From contig NZ_CP094459.1 of NCBI RefSeq assembly GCF_022809715.1, positions 3,286,001-3,350,000 of the forward strand: 64,000 nucleotides of DNA, written 5' to 3'. Every line of letters starts with the position of its first letter. Positions within the stretch are counted from its first letter, which is position 1. The DNA is from Burkholderia pyrrocinia. Lineage in GTDB: Bacteria; Pseudomonadota; Gammaproteobacteria; Burkholderiales; Burkholderiaceae. Below are positions 18,027 to 28,390 of the stretch, one piece after another. The notes under the pieces were generated by a model that was not told the origin of the DNA, did not search any database, and was given only the letters and a program-made list of their open reading frames with translations. The position numbers and the translations under genes were made by a program.

Positions 18027-18563
18027 ATGAACACCACGCCTCCCGCCCGCCGCAGCGCCGGCCCCGCCCGCTACATCGTCGCGGCCGTCGTCGTCGCGGC
18101 CATCGCCGTAGCCGGCTTCTTCGCGTTCAACGGCAAGTCCAGCGCGCCGGACGCGACGTTCACGCTGCTGTCGGGCCAGAAGGTCTCGACCTCCGGCGAC
18201 CTGAAGGGCAAGGTCTATCTCGTGAACTTCTGGGCGACGAGCTGCGCGACCTGCATGCAGGAAATGCCGCAGATGGTCGATACCTATAACCGCTTCAAGG
18301 GTCAGGGGCTGGAATTCGTCGCGGTCGCGATGAACTACGATCCGCCGATGTACGTCGCGAACTATGCGCAGACGCGCCAGTTGCCGTTCAAGGTCGCACT
18401 CGACGACGGCAGCGTCGCGAAGCAGTTCGGCAACGTGCAGCTCACGCCGACGACCTTCGTCGTCGACAAAAACGGCAAGATCCTGAAGCGCTACGTCGGC
18501 GCCCCGCAGTTCGCGGAACTCGACGCGCTGCTCAAGAAGGCGCTCGACGGCAACGCGGCCTGA
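18027..18563 (+). CDS. TlpA-like thioredoxin family protein
   Basis: The 178-residue protein has one N-terminal membrane anchor (about residues 17-38, YIVAAVVVAAIAVAGFFAF) and a periplasmic thioredoxin domain of the AhpC/TSA/TlpA type. The redox motif is CATC (WATSCATCMQEMP), followed by the cis-Pro region LTPTTFVVDKNGKI. It probably reduces periplasmic disulfides, for example in cytochrome c maturation or protection of copper sites. The partner is not shown by the neighbourhood. The ATG at 18027 fits the anchor; the upstream open frame overlaps the divergent promoter region. Confidence 0.88.
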   Translation: MNTTPPARRSAGPARYIVAAVVVAAIAVAGFFAFNGKSSAPDATFTLLSGQKVSTSGDLKGKVYLVNFWATSCATCMQEMPQMVDTYNRFKGQGLEFVAVAMNYDPPMYVANYAQTRQLPFKVALDDGSVAKQFGNVQLTPTTFVVDKNGKILKRYVGAPQFAELDALLKKALDGNAA

Positions 18564-18659
18564 GCGCCGCCTGATCCGGATCGAAGGGCCGCGCGCAGCG
18601 CCCTTCCCCGCCAACGGACCGCACGACCGGCCAGCCCGGTTCCGCGGTCCGTTTGCTTT

Positions 18660-20015
18660 TCAGCGCTCGGTTTCGCCTTTCGCCGACAGCCCGTAGCGCT
18701 TCATCTTCTCGTACAGCGTCGCCTTGCCGACATGCAGCCGGTCGGCCGTCGCGGCGACCGCGCCGCCGGTCTGATTCAGCGCCTCGGCGATCACCGCGCG
18801 CTCGAACTGCTCGATGCGCTCCTTCAGCGTCTGCTCGTTGTCGGCAGCGTCGCCGCCCGCGCCCGTTTCCTGCGGCATGTCGGCCACGCCGAGCACGAAG
18901 CGGTCGGCCGCGTTGTGCAGCTCGCGCACGTTGCCGGGCCAGTCGCGCTGCATCAGGCTCGCGCGCTGCCGGTCGGTCAGCACGGGCGCGGGCCGCCCGT
19001 AGCGCACGGCCGCATCGAGCATGAAGTGCTCGAACAGCGGCACGATGTCCTCGCGGCGCTCGGCGAGCGGCGGCAGCGCGATCGTCACGACGTTGAGCCG
19101 GTACAGCAGGTCGCGCCGGAACGTACCGGCCGCGACGAGTTCGCTCATGTCGCCCTTCGCGGCCGCGACGACGCGGCAGTTCACGCGGATCGGCTGGTTC
19201 GAGCCGAGCCGCTCCAGCACGCCGTCCTGCAGCACCCGCAGCAGCTTCACCTGCAGTGCGAGCGGCATGCTTTCGATTTCGTCGAGGAACAGCGTGCCGC
19301 CGGACGCGTATTCGAGCTTGCCGACGCGCCGCTTCGCGGCGCCGGTGAACGCGCCGGGCTCGTAGCCGAACATCTCCGACTCGAACATCGGCTCGGGCAG
19401 CGCGCCGCAATTCACCGCGATGAACGGCTTGTCGCGGCGCGGCGACAGCTCGTGCAGGCTGCGCGCGATCAGTTCCTTGCCGGCACCGGTGTCGCCGTTG
19501 ATCAGCACCGACGCATCGGTCGGCGCGACGTTCGCGATCAGCTTGCGCACCTGCTCGATCGCGGGGCTGCGGCCGATGATGCGCGGCGCGACGACGTTCT
19601 GCCCGGCCAGCTCGCGCCGCAGCGCATGGTTCTCGAGCACGAGCTCGCGCCGCTCGAGCGCGCGGCGCACCGTCTCGATCAGGCGCTCGGCCGCGAACGG
19701 CTTTTCGATGAAGTCGTATGCGCCGTCGCGCATCGCCTGCACGGCCATCGAGATGTCGCCGTGCCCGGTGACGAGGATCACGGGCACGTCGGGCACGCGC
19801 TCGCGGCACTGCGCGAGCACGTCGAGCCCGCTTGCGCCGGGCAGCCGGATGTCGCTGACGATCGCGCCCGCGGTGTCCGCGACGATCGCCTTCTCGGCCG
19901 CTTCGGCCGACTCGAAGCCGGCGACGTCGAAGCCCGCCAGCTGAAGGCTCTGCACGCTCGCCCGGCGAACGAGCGCATCGTCTTCGATATAGATCACTTG
20001 CAGCCGGTTGGCCAT
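18660..20015 (-). CDS. dctD: sigma-54-dependent response regulator, DctD-like
   Basis: The 451-residue protein has a receiver domain (residues 5-120, [11 protein letters not shown] with phosphoacceptor Asp in [11 protein letters not shown] and VTGHGD). An AAA+ sigma-54 activation domain follows, with Walker [13 protein letters not shown], the sigma-54 contact loop GAFTGA, and Walker [12 protein letters not shown]. The C-terminus is a Fis-type helix-turn-helix ([27 protein letters not shown]). It lies downstream of dctB and dctA in the same direction, so it most likely activates dctA through the sigma-54 promoter near 23660. The start at 20015 is preceded by AGGAG. Confidence 0.92.
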   Translation of the reverse strand: MANRLQVIYIEDDALVRRASVQSLQLAGFDVAGFESAEAAEKAIVADTAGAIVSDIRLPGASGLDVLAQCRERVPDVPVILVTGHGDISMAVQAMRDGAYDFIEKPFAAERLIETVRRALERRELVLENHALRRELAGQNVVAPRIIGRSPAIEQVRKLIANVAPTDASVLINGDTGAGKELIARSLHELSPRRDKPFIAVNCGALPEPMFESEMFGYEPGAFTGAAKRRVGKLEYASGGTLFLDEIESMPLALQVKLLRVLQDGVLERLGSNQPIRVNCRVVAAAKGDMSELVAAGTFRRDLLYRLNVVTIALPPLAERREDIVPLFEHFMLDAAVRYGRPAPVLTDRQRASLMQRDWPGNVRELHNAADRFVLGVADMPQETGAGGDAADNEQTLKERIEQFERAVIAEALNQTGGAVAATADRLHVGKATLYEKMKRYGLSAKGETER

Positions 20016-20095
20016 CGTACTCACTTGCTCCTGACGGGCCGCGCGGCAGTGTTGCGCGCGCGGCGGCGTTGATGCCGGTCGTTCGCCGACCGGGC

Positions 20096-21991
<1,896 letters not shown>

Positions 21992-22109
21992 GGTCGAGGC
22001 TTCCTGGCGATGCGGATCGCCTATTGTGTCATAGGCCTCCCTGTCAACGCCTCGGCCGCCGCGTGCCGCGCCGCCGGCGGGCGGTGCCGCCGCCTGCTCC
22101 TTCACGACG

Positions 22110-23399
22110 TCAGACGCCGGCCGTCTCGGTCGCCGAGACTTCGCCGCCGCCCTTCAGCGCCTGGCGCAGCTTGTTGCGGTCGAGCTCCTTCTCCCAGGCG
22201 GACACGACGACCGTCGCGACGCCGTTGCCGACGATGTTGGTCAGCGCGCGGCATTCGCTCATGAAGCGGTCGATGCCGAGGATCAGCACCATGCCCGACA
22301 GCGGGATCGTCGGCACGACGGCCAGCGTCGCGGCGAGCGTGATGAAGCCCGCGCCCGTCACGCCGCTCGCGCCCTTCGACGTCAGCATCGCAACCGCCAG
22401 CAGCGTGAGCTGCTGCATCCACGTCAGTTCGATGTTGGTCGCCTGCGCGATGAACAGCACGGCCATCGTCATGTAGATGTTGGTGCCGTCGAGGTTGAAC
22501 GAATAGCCGGTCGGCACGACGAGGCCGACGACCGAACGCGAGCAGCCGGCCTTCTCGAGCTTTTCCATCAACTGCGGCAGCGCGGCTTCCGACGAGCTCG
22601 TGCCGAGCACGATCAGCAGCTCTTCCTTGATGTAGGACACGAAGCGGATGATCGAGAAGCCCGTGAAGCGCGCGATCGCGCCGAGCACGACGAGCACGAA
22701 CACGACCGACGTCAGGTAGAACGTGCCGATCAGCTTGAGCAGCGGCACCAGCGAGCCGACGCCGTACTTGCCGATCGTGAACGCCATCGCGCCGAACGCG
22801 CCGATCGGTGCCAGCTTCGTGACGATGTGCACGATGCCGAACAGCACGCGCGTGAGCCCGTCGATGAAATCGGTGACGACCTTGCCGCGCTCGCCGAGGT
22901 GCGCGAGCACGCTGCCGAACAGCAGCGCGATCAGCAGGATCTGCAGGATTTCGCCCTGCGCGAACGCATCGACCATCGTGTTCGGGATGATGTGCATCAG
23001 GAAGTCGACCGTCGACTGCCCGTGCGCCTTCGCCGCGTACGACGCGACGGCCTTGCCGTCGAGCGTCGCCGGGTCGATGTTGAAGCCGACGCCCGGACGC
23101 AGGATGTGCGTGGCCGCGAGGCCGAGCAGCAGCGCGAAGGTCGACACGACCTCGAAGTACAGCAGCGCCTTGCCGCCGACGCGGCCGACCTTCTTCATGT
23201 CCTCCATGCCGGCGATGCCGGTGACGACCGTACAGAAGATGATCGGACCGATCACCATCTTGATCAGCTTGATGAACCCGTCGCCGAGCGGTTTCATGTC
23301 GGTGGCGAGCGCCGGGTAGTAGTGGCCGAGGATCACGCCGACGATGATGGCGAAGATCACCTGCACATAGAGCACTTTGTAGAAGGGTTTCTTCTTCAC
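22110..23399 (-). CDS. dctA: C4-dicarboxylate transport protein DctA
   Basis: The 429-residue DAACS-family symporter imports succinate, fumarate, malate and related acids with protons or sodium. Hallmarks are the N-terminal [24 protein letters not shown], the serine-rich re-entrant loop [18 protein letters not shown] near residue 270, and the second loop with [13 protein letters not shown] (around 350), plus [13 protein letters not shown]. The start is GTG at 23399 with AGCAGGAA upstream. It is the first gene of dctA-dctB-dctD. The leader is about 240 bases from the predicted sigma-54 promoter. Confidence 0.96.
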   Translation of the reverse strand: MKKKPFYKVLYVQVIFAIIVGVILGHYYPALATDMKPLGDGFIKLIKMVIGPIIFCTVVTGIAGMEDMKKVGRVGGKALLYFEVVSTFALLLGLAATHILRPGVGFNIDPATLDGKAVASYAAKAHGQSTVDFLMHIIPNTMVDAFAQGEILQILLIALLFGSVLAHLGERGKVVTDFIDGLTRVLFGIVHIVTKLAPIGAFGAMAFTIGKYGVGSLVPLLKLIGTFYLTSVVFVLVVLGAIARFTGFSIIRFVSYIKEELLIVLGTSSSEAALPQLMEKLEKAGCSRSVVGLVVPTGYSFNLDGTNIYMTMAVLFIAQATNIELTWMQQLTLLAVAMLTSKGASGVTGAGFITLAATLAVVPTIPLSGMVLILGIDRFMSECRALTNIVGNGVATVVVSAWEKELDRNKLRQALKGGGEVSATETAGV

Positions 23400-23510
23400 G
23401 ATGGTTCCTGCTGAAGTAGATGAGCCGGTGGATACGGCGTCACGCGCGCAGGCGAATGTCAGGGGAAGAGCATTCGCCCGCGCGGCTGCCGTGCCGCAAC
23501 AAGCGATGCC

Positions 23511-23546
23511 TCACGACATCCGGAGGGGGAGGAAGGCAGTGGTCAT
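23511..23546 (-). CDS. possible leader peptide (11 residues)
   Basis: A reverse-strand ATG at 23546 follows AGGAGAC at good spacing and opens an 11-codon frame (MTTAFLPLRMS) that stops at 23511. It sits just after the hairpin repeat and about 110 bases before dctA. The strong ribosome-binding site without a long frame is the only reason to list it; a role in dctA control is speculative. Confidence 0.3.
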   Translation of the reverse strand: MTTAFLPLRMS

Positions 23547-23563
23547 CGATTGTCTCCTGTCGA

Positions 23564-23593
23564 CCCGAGTTAGCGCTTCAGCGCTTACTTGGG
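23564..23593 (-). repeat. hairpin repeat element, copy A
   Basis: A 30-base hairpin (outer arm CCCGAGT with ACTTGGG, inner AGCGCT-TC-AGCGCT) is flanked by GTCGA on one side and TCCCATGC on the other. Two related copies lie at 25821-25850 and 25870-25899. On the reverse strand the element directly precedes GTCGACAGGAGAC, a strong ribosome-binding sequence. Confidence 0.7.
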
Positions 23594-23651
23594 TCCCATG
23601 CAACGCTTGGTTTAATAGTCAGGCCGAGTGGGCGGCCGTGCGTTTTATATC

Positions 23652-23666
23652 GCAAGGTCGATGCCA
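23652..23666 (-). promoter_or_regulatory. sigma-54 promoter of dctA
   Basis: The reverse strand reads TGGCATCGACCTTGC, matching the sigma-54 core (GG and GC separated by ten bases). Two less critical consensus positions differ. It lies about 250 bases before the dctA start, in agreement with the sigma-54 activator encoded in the same operon. Confidence 0.8.
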
Positions 23667-23727
23667 GGTTTCCGTAACCCCTCAAACCATTGTTTTCATT
23701 GTATTTCTCATAATGCGGCAGGCAAGG

Positions 23728-23747
23728 AAATCCGGGATTCCGGATTT
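23728..23747. promoter_or_regulatory. near-palindrome, possible DctD binding site
   Basis: AAATCCG and CGGATTT flank six bases to form a 20-base dyad. It is about 60-80 bases upstream of the dctA -24 element, where an activator site is expected. Assignment to DctD is an inference. Confidence 0.45.
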
Positions 23748-23780
23748 CCGGAAAATATCCGTCCGGCGATCCGGACGGAT
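23748..23780 (-). terminator. Rho-independent terminator of actP
   Basis: A perfect 10-bp stem (ATCCGTCCGG with CCGGACGGAT, 23757-23780, four-base loop) is followed on the reverse strand by ATATTTTCC. It lies about 20 bases past the actP stop. It could also contribute to the activator region of dctA. Confidence 0.75.
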
Positions 23781-23800
23781 TGGCACTTTGATCAGACGAA

Positions 23801-25486
23801 TCAGTGCTGCACGGCCTCGCCGGCCAGCAGGCCGGTTTGCGCGTAGAACTCCTGCTGCGCGAACGCGTCGCGCTCGCGCTGCGCGCGCTCGCCGCGATCC
23901 GCGAGCGAGCCGACGACGATCCCGATGAACGCGAGCGGCACCGACACGAGCGCCGGGTTGTCGAGGAACACCGGCGCGTGCGCGTGGTGCAGCACGTCGA
24001 CCCACACCGACTTCGACAGCACCGTGAGCACCACCGCCGACGCGAGGCCGAGGCCGCCGCCGAGCACCGCGCCGCGCGTCGTCATCCCGCGCCAGAAGAT
24101 CGACATCGCGAGCACCGGGAAATTCGCGCTCGCGGCCACCGCCGCGACGAGCCCGACCATGAACGCGACGTTCACGTGCTCGAACAGGATCGACAGCCCG
24201 ATCGCGACGGCCGACAGCACGATCGTCGCCGCGCGCGAGATGCGCATCTCCAGGCGCTCGTCGGGCTTGCCGCGCGCCCACATCTGCGCATACAGGTCGT
24301 GCGAGATCGTCGTCGCGCCGGCGAGCGTCAGGCCCGCGACCACCGCGAGGATCGTCGCGAACGTGACGGCCGCGATGAAGCCGTAGAACCAGTTCCCGCC
24401 GACCGCCTGCGCGAGCTTCACCGCGACCATGTTCGAGCCGCCGAGCAGGTCGTGCGTGAGGTTGAACGTGCCGTTCGCGCCGAGCTTGAAGAACTCGGGA
24501 TGCTGCGCGAGCAGCACGATCGCCGAGAAGCCGATCACGAAGGTCAGCAGGTAGAAGTAGCCGATGAAGCCGGTCGCGTAGAGCACCGACTTGCGCGCCT
24601 CCTTCGCGTTCGGCACCGTGAAGAAGCGCATCAGGATGTGCGGGAAGCCGGCCGTGCCGAACATCAGCGCGATGCCGAGCGACAGCGCGTTGGCCGGATC
24701 GCGGATCAGTTTGCCGGGCCCCATGATGCCGAGCGCGCCCGGATGCACGGCCACCGCGCGGCGGAACATCTCGTCGACGCTGAAGCCGAATTCGCCGAGC
24801 GCGAGCAACACGAGCAGCGTCGCGCCGCACAGCAGCAGCACGGCCTTGATCACCTGCACCCAGGTGGTCGCGGTCATCCCGCCGAAGAACACGTAGACGA
24901 CCATCAGCACGCCGACGATCAGCTCCGCCGTGCCGTACGACAGCCCGAACAGCAGCTGGATCAGCTTGCCCGCGCCGACCATCTGCACGACGAGGTACAG
25001 CACGACGATCGTCAGCGCGTTCGCGGAGGTCAGCAGCCGGATCGGCCGCTGCGCGAAGCGGTACGCGACGACGTCGACGAACGTGAACTTGCCGAGGTTG
25101 CGCAGCGGCTCGGCGATCAGGAACATCACGAACGGCCAGCCGACCAGAAAGCCGATCGAGTAGATGAGCCCGTCGAAGCCGAACATGAACACCATGCCGG
25201 ACAGCCCGAGGAACGACGCGGCCGACATGTAGTCGCCCGCGATCGCGAGGCCGTTCTGCAGCCCGGTGATGCCGCCGCCGGCCGTGTAGAAGTCGCGTGT
25301 CGATCGCGTGCGGCGCGCGGCCCAGCGCGTGAGCGCGAGCGTCGCGAACACGAACGCGAAGAACATCCCGATCGCGACCGGGTTCAGCTCGACCTTGTCG
25401 GGCATCGGGCCCGCGACCGATACCGCATGGGCGGCGGAGGAAACGAGAATGGCAAGCGCGCCGAGCGCGATCGATGTGCGTCGCAT
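23801..25486 (-). CDS. actP: cation/acetate symporter ActP
   Basis: The 561-residue sodium:solute symporter (SSS family) begins with a signal-like segment ([21 protein letters not shown]) and has about 13 membrane helices. Family features include [29 protein letters not shown] near residue 65, [21 protein letters not shown] in the middle, and [24 protein letters not shown]. The latter two match acetate/glyoxylate permeases. The start at 25486 has GGAGG upstream. It is preceded by the DUF485 (yjcH) gene with an 11-base gap, the standard yjcH-actP pair. Confidence 0.94.
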   Translation of the reverse strand: MRRTSIALGALAILVSSAAHAVSVAGPMPDKVELNPVAIGMFFAFVFATLALTRWAARRTRSTRDFYTAGGGITGLQNGLAIAGDYMSAASFLGLSGMVFMFGFDGLIYSIGFLVGWPFVMFLIAEPLRNLGKFTFVDVVAYRFAQRPIRLLTSANALTIVVLYLVVQMVGAGKLIQLLFGLSYGTAELIVGVLMVVYVFFGGMTATTWVQVIKAVLLLCGATLLVLLALGEFGFSVDEMFRRAVAVHPGALGIMGPGKLIRDPANALSLGIALMFGTAGFPHILMRFFTVPNAKEARKSVLYATGFIGYFYLLTFVIGFSAIVLLAQHPEFFKLGANGTFNLTHDLLGGSNMVAVKLAQAVGGNWFYGFIAAVTFATILAVVAGLTLAGATTISHDLYAQMWARGKPDERLEMRISRAATIVLSAVAIGLSILFEHVNVAFMVGLVAAVAASANFPVLAMSIFWRGMTTRGAVLGGGLGLASAVVLTVLSKSVWVDVLHHAHAPVFLDNPALVSVPLAFIGIVVGSLADRGERAQRERDAFAQQEFYAQTGLLAGEAVQH

Positions 25487-25497
25487 GTCGGCCTCCG

Positions 25498-25803
25498 TCA
25501 GGAACGCTGCAGGATCGCGTCGACCCGGCGGTCGAACGCACGATTCGCGCGCAGCACGTAGCACGCGGTCAGGCCGATCGCGACCAGGATGATCGCGACG
25601 CCCGCGGCGATCCCGACCGTCGTCGTCGCGCCGCGATACAGCGGCGCCGCGAGCACGTGCGGCGCGAGCGCGACGAGCAGGATGAAGCCGTAGTAGGTCG
25701 CGATCATCAGCGCCGTCAGCGTGAAGCTGAAGCGGCGCCGCGCACGCACGAGTTGCTGGTAGTCGCGGCGCGCCGTGACCGATTCGATGACGGAAAGCTC
25801 CAT
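25498..25803 (-). CDS. yjcH: DUF485 membrane protein (YjcH)
   Basis: The 101-residue protein has two membrane helices ([22 protein letters not shown] and [25 protein letters not shown]) flanked by charged ends, the DUF485 pattern. It is almost always encoded directly before actP, as here, and is thought to assist the symporter; its mechanism is unknown. The ATG at 25803 follows CAGGAGACACC, which lies immediately after hairpin repeat copy B. Confidence 0.9.
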   Translation of the reverse strand: MELSVIESVTARRDYQQLVRARRRFSFTLTALMIATYYGFILLVALAPHVLAAPLYRGATTTVGIAAGVAIILVAIGLTACYVLRANRAFDRRVDAILQRS

Positions 25804-25820
25804 GGTGTCTCCTGTGTCGA

Positions 25821-25850
25821 CCGGAGTTGGCGCTTTGGCGCTTGTTCCGG
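25821..25850 (-). repeat. hairpin repeat element, copy B
   Basis: A 30-base hairpin with outer arms CCGGAGTT and TTCCGG and an inner GGCGC stem is flanked by GTCGA and TCCCATGC exactly as in copy A. It lies in the 5' leader of yjcH-actP, ending about 17 bases before the start codon. Confidence 0.7.
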
Positions 25851-25869
25851 TCCCATGCTTCGCGGTCGA

Positions 25870-25899
25870 CCGGAATCGGCGCTTCAGCGCCGACTCCAG
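25870..25899 (-). repeat. hairpin repeat element, copy C
   Basis: A second hairpin of the same family lies 19 bases from copy B (inner stem CGGCGCTTCAGCGCCG, flank GTCGACC). Copies B and C form a tandem pair in the yjcH leader. Copy C has the best inner stem, an 8-bp perfect helix. Confidence 0.7.
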
Positions 25900-25991
25900 T
25901 CCCCGCAGGGCACCTCGTCGTTTCGCGAGGCTTGTCTTGTAGATGGCCGGCGCGTCAACCGCTCCGCCCGCGCCGCGGCGGAAAAATCGCG

Positions 25992-27197
25992 TTACACGAT
26001 GCGATCCGCGCGCAGCCGCGCGACCTCGTCGGTCGACATCCCTAGCCAGCCGCCGAGCACCGCGTCCGTATCCGCACCGAGCACCGGCGGCGCGCCGCGC
26101 ACCGGCAGCCGCGCGCCGTCGAAGCGGTACGGCGGCGCGAGCACGTCGACACCGCCCGCGACCGGATGCGGCTGCCGCGTGACGAGCCCCGCGCTGGTCG
26201 CGCGCTCGGACCTCAGCGCTTCGTGCAACCCAAGCACTTCACCGCACGGAATGCCCGCGTCGGCGAGCGCCGCAAGCAGCGTCGCGCGCGACCGGCGCGC
26301 GAGTTCGCGGCGAAGCTCGGGCAGCAGGTCCGCGCGGTTTTCCGAGCGGCCGAGATTGGTCTTGTAGCGCGCGTCAGCCGCGAGGTCGGGCCGCTCGATC
26401 ACCTCGCAAAAGCGCGCGAACTGCGTGTTGTTGCCGACGGTGATCACGAGCGGGCCGTCGGCCGCGTCGAACACGCCGTACGGCACGATCGACGGATGCG
26501 CGTTGCCGTAGCGCGGCGGGTCCTCGCCCATCAGCAGCGCGTCGAGCCCGTAGTACGCGGTGATCATCAGCCCGCAGTCGAACAGCGCCATCTCGATGCG
26601 CCGCCCGCGCCCGGTTGCATGACGCTCGTACAGCGCGGCGAGGATCGCCTGCGCCGAATACATGCCGGTGAACAGGTCGACCGCCGCGACGCCGAACTTC
26701 AGCGGCGGCTGGCCGGCCTCGCCGTTCAGCGCCATCAGCCCGGCCTCCCCCTGCACGACGAGGTCGTAACCGGGCCGCGCGGCCTCGGCGCCCGAACGGT
26801 CGTAGCCGGAAATCGCGCAGTGCACGAGGCGCGGGTTCAGTTCGGCCAGCGCGTCATAGCCGAGGCCGAGCTTTTCCGCGCCGCCGAACTTGAAGTTGTG
26901 GACCAGCACGTCGGCCTGCGCGGCCAGCTCGCGCGCGACGCGCTGCCCTTCTTCGGTCTGCAGGTCCACGCAGATCGAACGCTTGCTGCGATTCACGCTG
27001 TTGAAATACGTAGTCTCGGTATCGCCGATCCGCAGCCCCCAGTCGCGCGTGTCGTCGCCGCGCGCCGGATGCTCGACCTTGATCACTTCCGCGCCGAAAT
27101 CGGCGAGCACCATCGCGCACCACGGGCCCGCGAGCACGCGCGAGAAATCGAGCACCTTCACGCCGGCCAGCGGCAATGCGCGCGGTTCGTTCGTCAT
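25992..27197 (-). CDS. class III CoA-transferase (CaiB/BaiF family)
   Basis: The 401-residue enzyme moves CoA between acyl-CoA and a free acid. Family features are the N-terminal LPLAGVKVLDFSRVLAGPWCAMVLADFGAEVIKVE, RSKRSICVDL, and RPGYDLVVQGEAGLM, where the Asp is the expected catalytic residue (about residue 145). GYSAQAIL-like and C-terminal PPYRFDG segments are also typical. The start at 27197 follows GAGGAGACAAGG. It is the last gene of the fadB-acd-acd unit, so it may activate a dicarboxylic or branched acid for beta-oxidation. Confidence 0.9.
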   Translation of the reverse strand: MTNEPRALPLAGVKVLDFSRVLAGPWCAMVLADFGAEVIKVEHPARGDDTRDWGLRIGDTETTYFNSVNRSKRSICVDLQTEEGQRVARELAAQADVLVHNFKFGGAEKLGLGYDALAELNPRLVHCAISGYDRSGAEAARPGYDLVVQGEAGLMALNGEAGQPPLKFGVAAVDLFTGMYSAQAILAALYERHATGRGRRIEMALFDCGLMITAYYGLDALLMGEDPPRYGNAHPSIVPYGVFDAADGPLVITVGNNTQFARFCEVIERPDLAADARYKTNLGRSENRADLLPELRRELARRSRATLLAALADAGIPCGEVLGLHEALRSERATSAGLVTRQPHPVAGGVDVLAPPYRFDGARLPVRGAPPVLGADTDAVLGGWLGMSTDEVARLRADRIV

Positions 27198-27227
27198 CCT
27201 TGTCTCCTCCATTCGCGCTGCGCGCTT

Positions 27228-28376
27228 TTACTGTTTGGACAACGCGATGTAGCGCGCGAGATGGTGATCCTCGTCGCCGAGCTGGTGATCGATCATCACG
27301 AGGCGCTTCGCGTAATGCGACAGCGGCAGCTCCCACGTCATCCCGATCCCGCCGTGCAACTGGATGCTCTCCTCGGCGACGAGCGTGCCGATCCGGCCGA
27401 TGCTGTATTTCGCTGCCGCAAGCGCGCGTTCGCGCACCGCGCGCGGCGCATCGAGCTGCGCGGCCGCGTTGATCACGGCCGAGCGCGCCTGCTCGACTTC
27501 GAGCAGCAGGTCGGCCATCCGGTGCTGCAGCGCCTGGAAGCTGCCGATCGGCAATCCGAACTGCTTGCGCGTGCGCAGGTAGTCGAGCGTGTGTTCCTTC
27601 GCGACGTCCATCGCGCCGAGCGCTTCCGCCGACAGCGCGAGCAGCCCGTAGCCGAGCACGCGTTCGAGCAGCGCCGCGCCCGCTTCGCCGTCGCGCTCGA
27701 CGTCCGGATCGCCGAGCGCGGCATCGACCGGCAGTGCAACGCGATCGAAGCGCACCTCGGCCGCGCGGCCGCCGTCGATCTTCCGGTAATCGCGCAGCGA
27801 TACGCCCGGCGCATCGGCCGGCACGACGAACAGGCCGATGCCGGCCGCATCGTCGTCGTGGCCGGACACGCGCGCGCTGACGACGAAGAACGCCGCCTGC
27901 GCGGCCTGGTCGACGACGCCCTTCGCGCCCGTCAGCACCCAGCCGTCGCCCGAGCGTTCGGCGCGCGTGCGCACGGTCGTCAGTTCGTAGTGCGAGCCCG
28001 GCTCGTCGTGCGCGAACGCGGCGCTCGCGCTGCCGTCGATCAGCGCCGCGAGCTTGTCGCGATGCGCATCGCCGCCGGCGAGCGACAGCGCGCGGCCAGC
28101 CAGCAGCGCACCGAGGAACGGCTCGACGACGAGCCCGCGCCCGAGGCATTCGAACACCACCGCGATATCGAAGCCCGCGCCGCCGAAGCCGCCGTCGGCT
28201 TCGGGAAACAGCGCGCCGATCGTGCCAAGCTCGGCAAAGCGCTGCCACATCGCGCGATCGAAGCCTTCGGCCGACTGCGCGATGCGATCGCGCACCGGGA
28301 ACGCGTACTGTTCGGCGATGAAGCGGTTCAACGTGTCCGCCAGCATCCGGCGGTCTTCTGTGTGCTGGAAATCCAT
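27228..28376 (-). CDS. acyl-CoA dehydrogenase, PimD-like small subunit
   Basis: The 382-residue flavoprotein has the ACAD fold: N-terminal helical part (TEDRRMLADTLNRFIAEQ), middle beta domain, and the C-terminal RKQFGLPIGSFQALQHRMADLL and QLHGGIGMTWE segments. The usual C-terminal catalytic Glu motif (YEGT) is not present; the corresponding end reads MIDHQLGDEDHH. Length and pairing with the next dehydrogenase resemble the small subunit of pimeloyl-CoA dehydrogenase. The two probably form a heteromer, by analogy. The start at 28376 gives MDFQHTEDRRM. Confidence 0.85.
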   Translation of the reverse strand: MDFQHTEDRRMLADTLNRFIAEQYAFPVRDRIAQSAEGFDRAMWQRFAELGTIGALFPEADGGFGGAGFDIAVVFECLGRGLVVEPFLGALLAGRALSLAGGDAHRDKLAALIDGSASAAFAHDEPGSHYELTTVRTRAERSGDGWVLTGAKGVVDQAAQAAFFVVSARVSGHDDDAAGIGLFVVPADAPGVSLRDYRKIDGGRAAEVRFDRVALPVDAALGDPDVERDGEAGAALLERVLGYGLLALSAEALGAMDVAKEHTLDYLRTRKQFGLPIGSFQALQHRMADLLLEVEQARSAVINAAAQLDAPRAVRERALAAAKYSIGRIGTLVAEESIQLHGGIGMTWELPLSHYAKRLVMIDHQLGDEDHHLARYIALSKQ

Positions 28377-28390
28377 CGTCGCGCTCCTCG

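Larger units (their letters stand above)
23400..23800. other. dctA upstream regulatory region
   Basis: This 400-base gap before the acetate permease gene contains a sigma-54 promoter, a repeated hairpin, a possible 11-residue leader reading frame, a near-palindrome and the actP terminator. All are listed separately. I see no full-size gene. Confidence 0.75.

Noticed and set aside
23490..23510. Second sigma-54-like site before dctA (GGCAT...TTGC)
   Set aside because: Spacing between the GG and GC elements is eleven, one more than required; the site at 23652-23666 has correct spacing.
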